A program made the translations under genes and the position numbers. Source: Phaeoceros laevis (lineage: Eukaryota; Anthocerotophyta; Anthocerotopsida; Notothyladales). From it: 49,740 nucleotides of DNA. The notes under the pieces were generated by a model, which worked only from the letters and a program-made list of their open reading frames with translations, had not been told where the DNA came from and did no database searches. Each line of letters begins with the position of its first letter. Position 1 is the stretch's first letter. Below are positions 8,884 through 18,401 of this stretch, piece after piece. Where the stretch lies: NCBI GenBank assembly GCA_049999765.1, contig JBNGIQ010002796.1, positions 1 through 49,740 of the forward strand. Direction: 5' to 3'.

Positions 8884-10958
8884 TCAGTTGGCATCATCGT
8901 CCTCGTCATCTTGTTCATAAATGGCATACTCCTCCACATCCTCATCGAGAAGGCCCCCTTGTTGCTCATCAGCTCCGCCTTCTGCGGAGAATTTGCCCAA
9001 AAGGGACTGCAGGTAGCTGTGGGGAATAACGTCCGAGTATCTTGCCCTGGCAGCTGCTTCGGACAAATCCTCCTCATCCAAGTCATCCTCTTGGAAATCT
9101 TCCTCATCCTCTTCTTCCTCCTCATCCGGCTCCTCCTTCAATTCATCGTCCTCATTGTACTCCGTCTCCTCCACGGGCATAGCTTCCTCTGACGCTCCAA
9201 ACCTACTTTCAGCTGGGACAAATCCTGCTTGTATGACTCCAAAGTCGCTGAATTGAGGGTGATCAACCAAAGTGGAATCTGGGTGAAAAAAGGTAGGATT
9301 TGGTAAAAGGCTGGCAGAATTTCTCCTCCTTTGAGGCATCCTCAACCTGTGAGTGCCGAACGGAATGTCATCGTCCTCGGTTGAAGTTGAGAACCTGGCT
9401 CGCTGCATATTCTTCACTTCAGCTGCTTCGAGTGCCCTAGCTACCTGTCCTGGGATTAACCCTAGAAATCTCACTCGCACATGCTGCCTCATCCTCTCCA
9501 AGGTCCCTCGCCTAAACCATCCAGTGAACTCGCTACAGGTGGTACGTTCGGCGGGCTTCCTAATCTCGGCCTGAATGTAGTCGTCCTCAAGGTCGTAAAG
9601 CTGCAAAACCCAGAACATAACCTTTTCATATCCAAACAGACTGCAGTGTACAAAATCACACGGCCGACCATCCCAGTTCTCCGAAGACTGCATACCTGAA
9701 GGAAGGAAAACTTTTTCCTGGGAGCAACAGAGAACGAGCATATGTCTTTCCAGGGAGGGTCGTCTTCTTTGTAGCCACGTAAGGGCTCTAGTCCAGTGGG
9801 ATTTCGTACCACTCTGGGAACTCTGTAGTCCATCATCTGGTACATTCGAGCCTCGGGATCACACCTTGGGTCGTACCCATTCCTGATCCATAAAATGCGA
9901 AACGGACCAAAGCCGAAGTAGTATGCAGTCCTGAAGAGCAACTTCTTCAGCTGAGAAGGATTCAAATCTAACCCCTAAAAGGACAGAGCAGGTGTAAGTT
10001 GAAAGCTAACAAGCTGCTAACCCAGGGGGAACCACGTGCTGAATGGATTGACTCCTGTACCTGCTCCACAAGCTTGTCGTTTAGGGTAGCCTTCGCCCAG
10101 ATGGGTCTTTCTCTGAAAAGCTTACTCACGGCAGTTTGCATGATGTAGTCATCAGAGGCTTTGTCCAGCTTCTCCTCCCAGTTCACCTCTGGTGGGATTT
10201 CCTTGGTCTTGAAATCCAAGCCAAAGCACTTGACCCCGCCTGGGCCAACCTCCTCCACCAAAACCGATGGAGTTCGAGACGGCTGAGCGACAACCTTCCT
10301 GAGCCTGGTGTACTCCACAGGTCGGAGCACAATCTCATCAGGCATATCCTTCAGAGAAAACAAGGGGGGCACAAGCATCATCAGCTCATTGTCCTCTTGC
10401 CCCTGCTTAGGTCTCTGCAACAACTCCACCCGCTTTCTTTTTTTGCTCTTGGCCGCGTCCGCATGCATCGCCAGCACGTACTGGTAGTCGGCCATCCCAT
10501 CAAATAAATACTGTTGATCAACCCGGCCAACAATTTCGGCCCCGATTTCACCACCTCCATTGCCACCATTTGGACCACCTTGCTCGGCACCAGCACCCTG
10601 TCCAGCTCCTGCCGCTCTGTAGACATCACCAAGTCCGGAAACTCACAACCGCACCGAAGCAGCTACCAATCAACCACGATTATACTTTGCAAGCACTCCT
10701 GTCTTGCCTGCCAATTCGCAGCAGCAAGTTGGACGATCTGGAGACCTCCCCGAATGTGGGGTGTGCGCAAGGATCCTCGGGCCGAAAGCGCAGCTCCAGA
10801 AAGTTGCGCTCAGACGCCCTTGCTCTCGCGATTCCCTCTGATCCGCCAAGCGTCTCCACGGCCCGTTCCACCGAGCTAGGATAGCCAGGATAGTGAACTG
10901 CGAAGAGCCGCTGCTCTGGAATGACGCCGCTTACGGTCCCTTCCGTCACCACCCCCAT
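8884..10958 (-). CDS. GTF3C5: General transcription factor IIIC subunit 5 (tau95 / GTF3C5-like)
   Basis: Subunit of TFIIIC, which recognises the A box of tRNA and other class III promoters in the nucleus and recruits TFIIIB and RNA polymerase III. The N-terminal signature FAVHYPGYPSS...VETLGG and LELRFRPEDPCAHPTFGE is diagnostic. The DNA-binding half follows (RPIWAKATLNDKL, LLFRTAYYFGFGPFRILWIR, GYDPR, LYDLEDDYIQ), then a very acidic Glu/Asp-rich tail. Exons are 10958-10708, 10616-10061, 9974-9696 and 9600-8884, 600 aa, all in phase. Intron 1 works only with a GC donor (CAG|GCAAGA) and the acceptor CTACAG. A Gly-rich linker follows it. The start codon is 139 bp from that of divergent RRP46. 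Confidence 0.93.
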
Positions 10959-11097
10959 GTTCCTTCCTCCCCGGGGGATTTCTTCGGTAGACTTTATATA
11001 GTTAACCCTTCAGGGGGGTGGGCAACTGACACTGACTCCAGGTGACTAGGGCTACAGCTGATTGCACGAAGGTGATTTTTGACGGTTCTGTCGGGCA
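10959..11097. promoter_or_regulatory. 139-bp divergent promoter, TFIIIC5 / RRP46
   Basis: Only 139 bp lie between the two start codons, so both genes must be driven from this segment. It carries a TATA-like element in the orientation of the TFIIIC gene (10991-11000) and no obvious one toward RRP46. Confidence 0.6.
10991..11000 (-). promoter_or_regulatory. TATA-like box for the TFIIIC5 gene
   Basis: On the minus strand the sequence reads TATATAAAGT, close to the plant TATA consensus. It lies about 33 bases ahead of the predicted start codon, which would leave an extremely short leader. The box may therefore serve a downstream start, or be coincidental. Confidence 0.45.
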
Positions 11098-12612
11098 ATG
11101 GCAGGGGATTTAGCTTTTGCTAGGCCGGATGAGCGAATCCTGAGCCAAGTGCGACCTATTGTCTGCACCCGGGGCTTGCTGAATCGAGCGAATGGCTCCG
11201 CTAGATGGTCCAACGGTACTTCATGTTTTCCAAGCGACTGATGGAACGGGCTCTGTGTCTCTTTTTTGCTCTGATGCCCTCTTCTGCTTTCCTGCTTCTA
11301 TGTCATCTCAGAGAACACTATAGTTGTGGCAGCTGTGTATGGCCCGAAATCTATATCAGGCAAAAAAGAAGACCCTGAAAGAGCAACTATTGAGGTCATC
11401 TGGAAACCGAAGAGTGGTATTGCTGGTTAGTTCGCCTGCCATGCATTTACACACTCTTTCTATGCAGCATGTTGCCATTTTGGTTACTTGATTGAGAGAA
11501 GAAGCTTTCGACGTCTACCAATTTGTCCTTGCAGTCATTCCTGAGACCTTAATTTGCAGGAAATGCTGAGAAAGAAGCAGAGCACGTACTGAGGAGGACT
11601 TTTGAAAGCACAATATTGTCATCGTTGTATCCGAACACTGGAATTTCGATCATAGTCCAGGTAAGCATCCTGCTGGAAGTGACGTTTAAGGCCTTTTCTC
11701 AAATTCTTTGATTATTAAGACACCTGGAGTGCTCATCTCAGGTGGTGAACGACGATGGATCCGTATCCGAGATTCTATGCTTTCTACAGTAGATATCAGC
11801 ATGGCATCTCATGTTTATGCCCTGTAACAGAAGGACCTTGACTGGGGCCTAGCTGCTTGCTTGTGCAATTAATGCAGTTTGTGCTGCCCTTGTTGATGCA
11901 GGGATTCCTCTGAGTGGTTTAATTGGTAAGCAACAGCTTGGCTCATGGTAGTTCGCATTTGGAGATAAGCAAAACCTTGTTATTTGCAGAGTGATACAAT
12001 CGTCCTCATCTAGATGTGCTAGCTCTAGTATCAATTCTTGCTAACTACTGCCCCGCAATGTGCAGTTTCTGTATCTGTTGCGGTCACAGCTAGTGGGGAG
12101 GTGCTGCTTGATCCAACAAAGCTGGAGGAGCAGGTGTGTTCACTTATGTTTGAGCTTGCTACATAAATTTTGTGGGGGCAAATACGAGACTGGTTGTAAA
12201 GTGTCATGTTTTAAGACTGGGTCACTTACAGGGAAGTTAACACAAAGCTTTCTGTTTTGTGAGCAGAAAGTTAGTGCACATGTCTGCTTTGGTTTTCCGA
12301 GTCGCCCTGCACTTTCTGTAAAAGGACCAGATGATCCCGGTGAAGAGCCCTTAGAGCATGGGGTCCTTACCTCCGTCACTCGAGGTGCCCTGTCTGGTAC
12401 AGTCTCTGGAAGCTGTTTTGCATGACTTGGAAGTTTGTGTGCTTACAGTGCTCTAACGATGGGAGACTCTTACTACTCTTTCTTGACTGTCCAGTTGATG
12501 ACTATCTCACTTGCTTGGAGAGAGCACGTGCCGCCAGTGCAAAAATCTCGGAATTTGCTCGGACAAGCCTCGACGAGTCCCAGGTGCATACAGTCTTCTC
12601 ATTTATGCATGA

Positions 12613-12661
<49 letters not shown>

Positions 12662-12726
12662 CGTTTTTCCTGTGGACTCAGCTTACCCCAAAGTGGAATT
12701 TGCAGAGAAGCTTGGAATCAGCTTAA
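11098..12726 (+). CDS. RRP46: RNA exosome core subunit RRP46 (RNase PH-like, EXOSC5 homolog)
   Basis: Component of the six-membered RNase PH-like ring of the RNA exosome (3'-to-5' RNA processing and decay, nucleus and cytosol). Signatures: SQVRPIVCTRGLLNRANGSA, IVVAAVYGPK, EVIWKPKSG, HVLRRTFES, VVNDDGSLLACAINA, CAALVDAGIPLSGLI, ASGEVLLDPTKLEEQ, EHGVLTSVTRGALS and VDDYLTCLERA. Nine exons: 11098-11215, 11312-11425, 11560-11660, 11742-11762, 11853-11925, 12066-12133, 12267-12396, 12495-12583 and 12682-12726. All phases agree and the product is 252 aa, the usual size. Exon 4 is a 21-nt microexon encoding VVNDDGS. The last intron contains a 45-base T run. The last short exon is the least certain part, since I rely on phase and stop only. 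Confidence 0.94.
12615..12659. repeat. Poly(T)45 tract in the last RRP46 intron
   Basis: An uninterrupted run of 45 T residues lies 22 bases before the proposed acceptor of the last exon. It could serve as a hypertrophied polypyrimidine tract, or be the A tail of a retroposed sequence read on the other strand. Run length may also be affected by sequencing slippage. Confidence 0.9.
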
Positions 12727-14264
12727 ACCGCTACTCGCAAGGGACGTCTCTCTGTCAGCTTTTTTTGGAGTTTCAGCTAAGCACCTTCAGGGCCGCCGTG
12801 ACCTGCAAAACAGGTAACAGCCACGGATTGAAGAGACCTTGCAGGAGCTATCTTGACCAGAATGCTGAACTTCTAGTGAAGTGCTTAAGCAAGGCCTGAA
12901 CATGGAAAAGGGTCCTTCCTTCCACAGGGATACCCAATGCTAGATGATGCTATAGCAACTAAAGTCTATGATTTGAGCAGTTTCTTGAATTCTCGTCTAA
13001 TATCGTTTAATGCCGTCCTCCTGCTTCACAGTCTGCTCCTGCCCAAGGATGCTTCCAGAACATTCTATCTGCGCCGTGGTAAGCGTCTCCAAGCTGGCCT
13101 TGCCGGGTCCGTAACTAAATTGCAGCAGTCATGCCGGACCGCTGGTAGCTGCTGTACCACTGGTAGCTGCCATTGGGAAAAAAATAGTCATTTCGCGGCC
13201 TTGCGTTTGTATCCGCTTCCCCGTAATAAGTCACTACGACAATACAGAGGCATGTCATCGATTGTCCCATCTTTCGCCTCACACTTTCGATGGCATACTT
13301 CTATAAAGTGGAGCAAGCCCCGCGGCAGTGGAACTGTGACAGACGGATAACGGTCGGTAGCATTCTGTTGCATTCTGTCAGCATTGGCATAGCATACTGT
13401 TGCATTCTGTCGGTGGTTGGCCCGCATTTCTATTTGTCGTCTATTGCTGCGAAGAATGATTTGCTTGTAATCAGACACAAACCAGACCCAGATGAGATTA
13501 CAGGCTCAAGGTTGATCCAACCTCGTCCTGCCCTGAATGACTGCAGTGAGGGCTGGGATCTCATATTGGCCAGACAAGGACGCTCGCTGCGGACAAGCTA
13601 ACATTGTGAGCGCTGAGACTCAGACTGTCCGGTTGCGCACTACAGAAAGCGATTTTTCGATCGATTCCCCAACTTGAAGAAACTTGGAAAGGACGAGCCA
13701 CCGACGGACTAGTGTCTGAGCCTGTAGACCTGTCGCACTTTTTAAAGCATTTCCACAATGTCTGCTGGCATTGTTCGTTGACCCCACATTTGTATGGCAC
13801 AGCAGTGTCTCGTGGGTCAGTCTTGGAGGTCAAAACACGAGATGGTACTGCGGTCCAGACAGGTGTGTAGAGCGCCGTGGCCGGGCACGCTTCGCGTGGT
13901 GACAAAGAGGCATTTTCAAGCACCACCTGTGTCGGAGAAAGCAGTAAGATAGGAACATCTCACCCCTGGGATCCACCCGTAATCTAGCACATCATTCCAG
14001 TAAAGGCAGAACAACTGCGCGGAAGTGACCGTGGCCTGTCAGGTAGGAATGAGAGCGTACTTGAAAATTCTGGGTATGTGGCAGTTTCTGGATCCCCACT
14101 TCAAGTTGCCCTACCAAACAGGGCAACCCAATGCTCGGTTCACTGCTCTGGCTGCGGGCATCAGCAAGGCGTGTTGCACGAGGTGTTTTGGCTACTACGC
14201 CTCCACACCAGCAGAGGGTGGGAGATGAGACTGGAGGCGGGCCGATGGTCTCCCTCCTCCTCAT
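12727..14264. other. 1.5-kb intergenic region, no recognised gene
   Basis: I find no frame with family similarity on either strand. Longer open frames (13561-13926 minus; 12937-13350 plus) have no known domain. A short direct repeat CTGTTGCATTCTGTC occurs at 13365-13379 and 13397-13411, with related CATTCTGT words between. The right end must hold the promoter of the JmjC gene. Confidence 0.4.
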
Positions 14265-15997
14265 ATGGCCACTGCGCCAGAGCTGTGGGGCTTATTTTCG
14301 CACCCAACCGTGTGGACGATGGACAGTCTGAGTCACTCCGGCGAAGACGAGTCAGGGATGGCTCCGTGTGACCTAGGCAGGGCCATGGACTCGCTGTCGC
14401 AAGAGGTGCGGGACCTGTCGCTGGGAACTTCGGGTGAGGTGGAGCGTGTCAAGGGCCCCCTGGAGCCTCTGCGGTTTCTGCGAGACTATGTGATGCCCGG
14501 GAAGCCATGCATCATCACTGACGCAATTGAGCACTGGCCGGCGCTCCATCGCTGGTCTAACGAGTACCTCTGTTCTGTGCTGAAAGACCAGACCGTAAGC
14601 GTCCACTTCACCCCCGATGGCCGGGCGGATGCAGTTGTAGATCCCTATGCTATGCACCATACGTATGGTTGCACTCTTGCCTCCTATTGCGGCAATACTG
14701 GTAATAGCCATGTCCCTCGTCTTTCTCACCCCGTGGTAACTGTGTCGTGAGCATGCGATTTGATGGCGTTGGTCATTTACTGTGGGTCTTTCCCAGAAAA
14801 GATGCATCAGCGACCGTCTTTGGGAGGGCTCAGGAGGCCGGGGAGGAGCAGGACTCCGAGGACCAAGCTTATCAGGCAGCTGAGCACCTCTTCGTGACTG
14901 CGCATGTCGAGCAACTGCCCTTCCCAGAAGCGCTGGAGCTCATCACCCGTAATCCATCTGGGAGAGATGTTGCCTATGCGCAGCAACAGGATGGGTGTTT
15001 TCTGACAGAGTACACTGCACTGGCAAAAGATGCAGAGGAGCACATACCATGGGCAACTGAAGCACTTGGGTGCGTGCCAGAGGCTGTAAATATATGGATT
15101 GGCAATGAGAGAGCTGCGACTTCTTTCCACAAGGACCATTATGAGAACCTGTACGCGGTTGTGGCAGGGGAAAAACACTTCACACTGTTGCCCCCAACTG
15201 ATGTCCATCGTCTTTATATGGATACCTATCCTCCTGGTCATTATGTGAGACACAAGGTAACTAGTTCTTTCTTTTCTCTTTCTTTGCTGGACCACAGGAT
15301 GACTCTTGTTTTGTTGATTGTTTGTTGGCGATGTTCTGAGACCAGTAAGGATGCACACACAGGATTCAGGAGATTTCTTTATTCTTCGTGACCTGGAAGC
15401 TCCTGAAGTACCCTGGGTCAGTGTGGATCCGTACCCACCTGTTTCTCAATTGTCGGCAGCAAGAGCCAAGTTTCCAAGATACTTCGATGGCCCCTTGCCC
15501 TTCCGATGCACTTTGAAAGCTGGAGAGATCCTCTATTTGTAAGTAGTTGCTCGAAAGTTGCTTCTTTGGGTGTTTCAGCTACGTAATATGCTTTCATATG
15601 GTCCTTCCGACTTCCTGTGTGACACCTTCACCAGTCATCCATCTTACAACTCTCTTCTGCCTGTTAAGGCCAAGCTTGTGGTTCCATCACGTGCAACAAT
15701 CTACTGATTCTGAAAGGAGAACAATTGCCATTAACTACTGTAAGTTTCACGACGCTCTAGAAATGATACAATGAGGCTTCTTGTCAGCTTTGACAGAAGG
15801 ATAGTGAAGAAGTGCTTACCTTATCAGTAGCATTTTCAGCATTTTTGAGGTTCATTCCATGGTTGTGAACCACACATCTGGTTTCGGTGATTTTTGTAGG
15901 GTACGACATGGAGTTCGACATAAAGTTTGCGTACTTCAATTTCTTGACTTCCTTGGCAGAGGACTCTGCTAATTGTACTTGCCGAATGACACAATGA
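14265..15997 (+). CDS. JMJD7: JmjC-domain hydroxylase, JMJD7 type
   Basis: Fe(II)/2-oxoglutarate oxygenase of the small JmjC class. Animal JMJD7 is a (3S)-lysyl hydroxylase of DRG GTPases; the same activity here is inferred. Family landmarks: LRDYVMPGKPCIITDAIEHWPAL, VHFTPDGRADAV, HIPWATEALG, AVNIWIGNE, the iron-binding HKDH (15128-15139), [38 protein letters not shown] (distal iron His near 15685-15690) and AINYWYDMEFDIKFAYFNFL. Five exons: 14265-14662, 14797-15256, 15363-15538, 15669-15739 and 15900-15997, 400 aa, in phase. It is longer than animal JMJD7 because of about 60 extra N-terminal residues and an insertion after DPYAMHH (acidic, EEQDSEDQ). The true start could be a later ATG, such as the one near 14320 or 14385. 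Confidence 0.92.
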
Positions 15998-16299
15998 TGG
16001 GATGGTGCAGAATTAGTGACATATATCTTAATAAGTGACACCTGAGTCATGGAGCGGAGAACAGTGACTTGTGGCGAAATGCCACTTTTTATCTTTTGAT
16101 GAAAAGTTGCACTGAGTTAAGGGACAACTATCTGCAGCTTAAAACTCCTCCGTGTTGCATCGTACCAATTAATCCGTGGCAGATTCTTCAGCAGTCTGTA
16201 GATCTTACGTTTCAAGACCTCACCAAGTGTATCCCAAGCAAAGATTCATGGCCTAGCTCCCTCTATCTACATCCAAGACGTCTTTCCACCTACACAAGA

Positions 16300-17861
16300 T
16301 CAACTATAACTCGGCTGAGCTGATAAAGACATGGTTCCAATCACACAGCAATCGGGTGAACGACTAGTCAGTAGTCTAAGGAGGTCAGACTGGATGCGGC
16401 ATCGAAGGCCGCCAACAACAAAACTACTGTACCTTTTCCGGTTGAGAAGACTCTGTCGAGCCACCTCGGCCTCTCTATCTGGTTCCTCCTGAACAAGTAC
16501 AGCTTCACTTGCTTTGTTGAAATGTGCGCACCTCTTATCCAGAGACCCAATAAATGAAGTACAAACCAAAGTACGAAGCTTTTGGGCTTGTAAATGCCTT
16601 CGCTGGATTTGATTAGTGAAAGCTACTGAAGCAAAAGCTGTGACGACTATGAGAAGAAACGCGAAGCTGCACTGCGCCAAACCCTGCAATATGCGTTGCT
16701 TTCAATCAAGCATTCCTGACTGAAGAAGGGATGATCTCATATAATCCAATAGTCACCTGGATGGAAGCCCTTGACAAAGCAGGCCTCCCATGCAACTGTT
16801 GAGAAACTGAAGCTGTGAACTGCTTCTCCCTAGAGAACCATCCTAGAATGACCCTTCCAGGTCTCATCCTCTGCGCTTCAATGGCCTGCAAACGAATACA
16901 ATTCACACTGAGTAACTTTTTGCCACGTTCACTCTTTCCACTTCCGCAGGTAGCCGGTAAGGGTACTGACCAGGAGACGAGTGAAGACGTCCCTGGACTG
17001 TCTTCCAAATACTCCTGTTGCAAGTACTCCGTGATCACTCTGCGCAAACCGGAAACTCCTTTCTTGATGCTAGCTTGAAGCACCTAAGCTGCAACACACT
17101 ACTATTCCAGGCAAGCTCTTACCTGCCAGGCTTGGACTGCTGCCTGTGTTTGAAATCCGAAGTAGCCAGTACATCCATCAGGGGAATTAAAATGTCCTGC
17201 GACGCCTTGAGCTTCAAGTGTTAAGATGACCGGCAATGTGGGAAGCAATATACCTCAAACTTTTCTCAGGACCGGAGGAGGGCCCACCTGTGGATTGCAA
17301 GTAGCGCTGAAGCTCGCGTACATCTTCGCCTGAGATCCCTTTCCGGAGTAAACGATCACCGAGGTTATAGTGTTTCTGCAGCGCACCGCTTCCACCATCA
17401 GCACCAAGTAAACATGTTCACAGAAGCAGCTGAGTCGAATGGTTCCCCACACTCCTCCTTCCCCAACAGCAAGTCGATGCCCTTTTTCGCGAGAAATTTT
17501 TCTACGACGCAGCAAGCTGCAATGCTTGACAGGCAGCCCCAGCCTGCCGGCACCAGGCAAACGTACTGGCGGTCATTACCCCAGCCTGCTGTAGGACTTT
17601 GACATCTGACTCTGAGAGCTTGTTTGCATTGCTCCATTGGTGCGCTGGATAGGGTGGAATACGAAATGCAGCACCGCTGGCCTTGGTGACTCCAGATGAA
17701 GAAGCCCTCAAGAGAAGCAGACGACGAGGACGGGCAAAAGACGAGGCTACAAGGCTTCTCAGTGCCGCATTCCAGCGCAAATGTGGACAGGGAAGGATGC
17801 AATGGACCTTCCAGGTCTCTGCCGAGCATGCGCAAAAATTGCTGCTCCCTAAGCTATACAT
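16300..17861 (-). CDS. Putative plastid membrane protein with a peptidoglycan-binding-like domain
   Basis: The N-terminus (exon 17861-17580) is Arg/Ser/Ala-rich and looks like a transit peptide. It is followed by LSESDVKVLQQAG. Two exons (about 17375-17288 and 17196-17123) build one PGB1-type module: LGDRLLRKGISGEDVRELQ then GYFGFQTQAAVQAWQ. This matches the bacterial peptidoglycan-binding repeat pattern (LRKGxxGxxVxxLQ...G.FGxxTxxAVxxFQ). The next frame continues from 17083 to about 16757 (KKGVSGLRRVITEYLQQEYLED...). The exon from 16683 encodes a likely membrane span, FAFLLIVVTAFASVAF, then a charged tail. The 3' end is uncertain (about 16440 to 16300, depending on a possible donor at AAAAG|GTACAG). 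Function is not known to me. Some plant plastid proteins carry such a domain, so binding of real peptidoglycan is not implied. Confidence 0.7.
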
Positions 17862-18401
17862 AACCACAACCAGATGAAATCCCTTTCCCCAGTGTATTGA
17901 CTGAAAGCGCACAAATGTGGGACAGGGAGGAGGGAGGCAGTATTCATTGGATAATCTAGGAGAAGACAAACTACGCTAGTCAACGGTGGCGCAGATTATC
18001 AGAGAGCAGCTTGATAATTTTTTTGTGATTCTGATGAATGTGTGGTTCTCTGATCCCTGACAGTCGACCAAAAAGTTCGGTTATATCTGCGCTTAAGTTG
18101 GACGTATGATTGCATTCTATTGCTCAGTGCTAATCGAGGTACTTTGGACTGGAGTGATGGGCAAACGAAATCCATTTGTTTCGCAATGTTTACAGTCTCA
18201 CTGAGACGATGAATCCATGGTTGATGGCGCTTTGAGGGGTCTCTTAGCCTCCTGGTTGAATACCAATTAGATTAGGTCGACGGAGGGGCGGTGTGTCTCC
18301 GTTGCCAGAATGAAACGAGACTAGACTAAGTGAATCCACAGATCTTTACTGGCTGTTTACGGTACAGTATTGTGGTCTTGGGAGAATCAGTTGCTGACAG
18401 A
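17862..18401. other. Divergent intergenic region
   Basis: Upstream DNA of both the peptidoglycan-binding-domain gene (minus) and the EF-P gene (plus). No other gene seen. An in-frame ATG at 18330 could extend EF-P by 24 residues. Confidence 0.4.

Noticed and set aside
13561-13926. 121-residue minus-strand frame with several cysteines
   Set aside because: No signal peptide, no family pattern and no splice-supported extension. It is probably chance.
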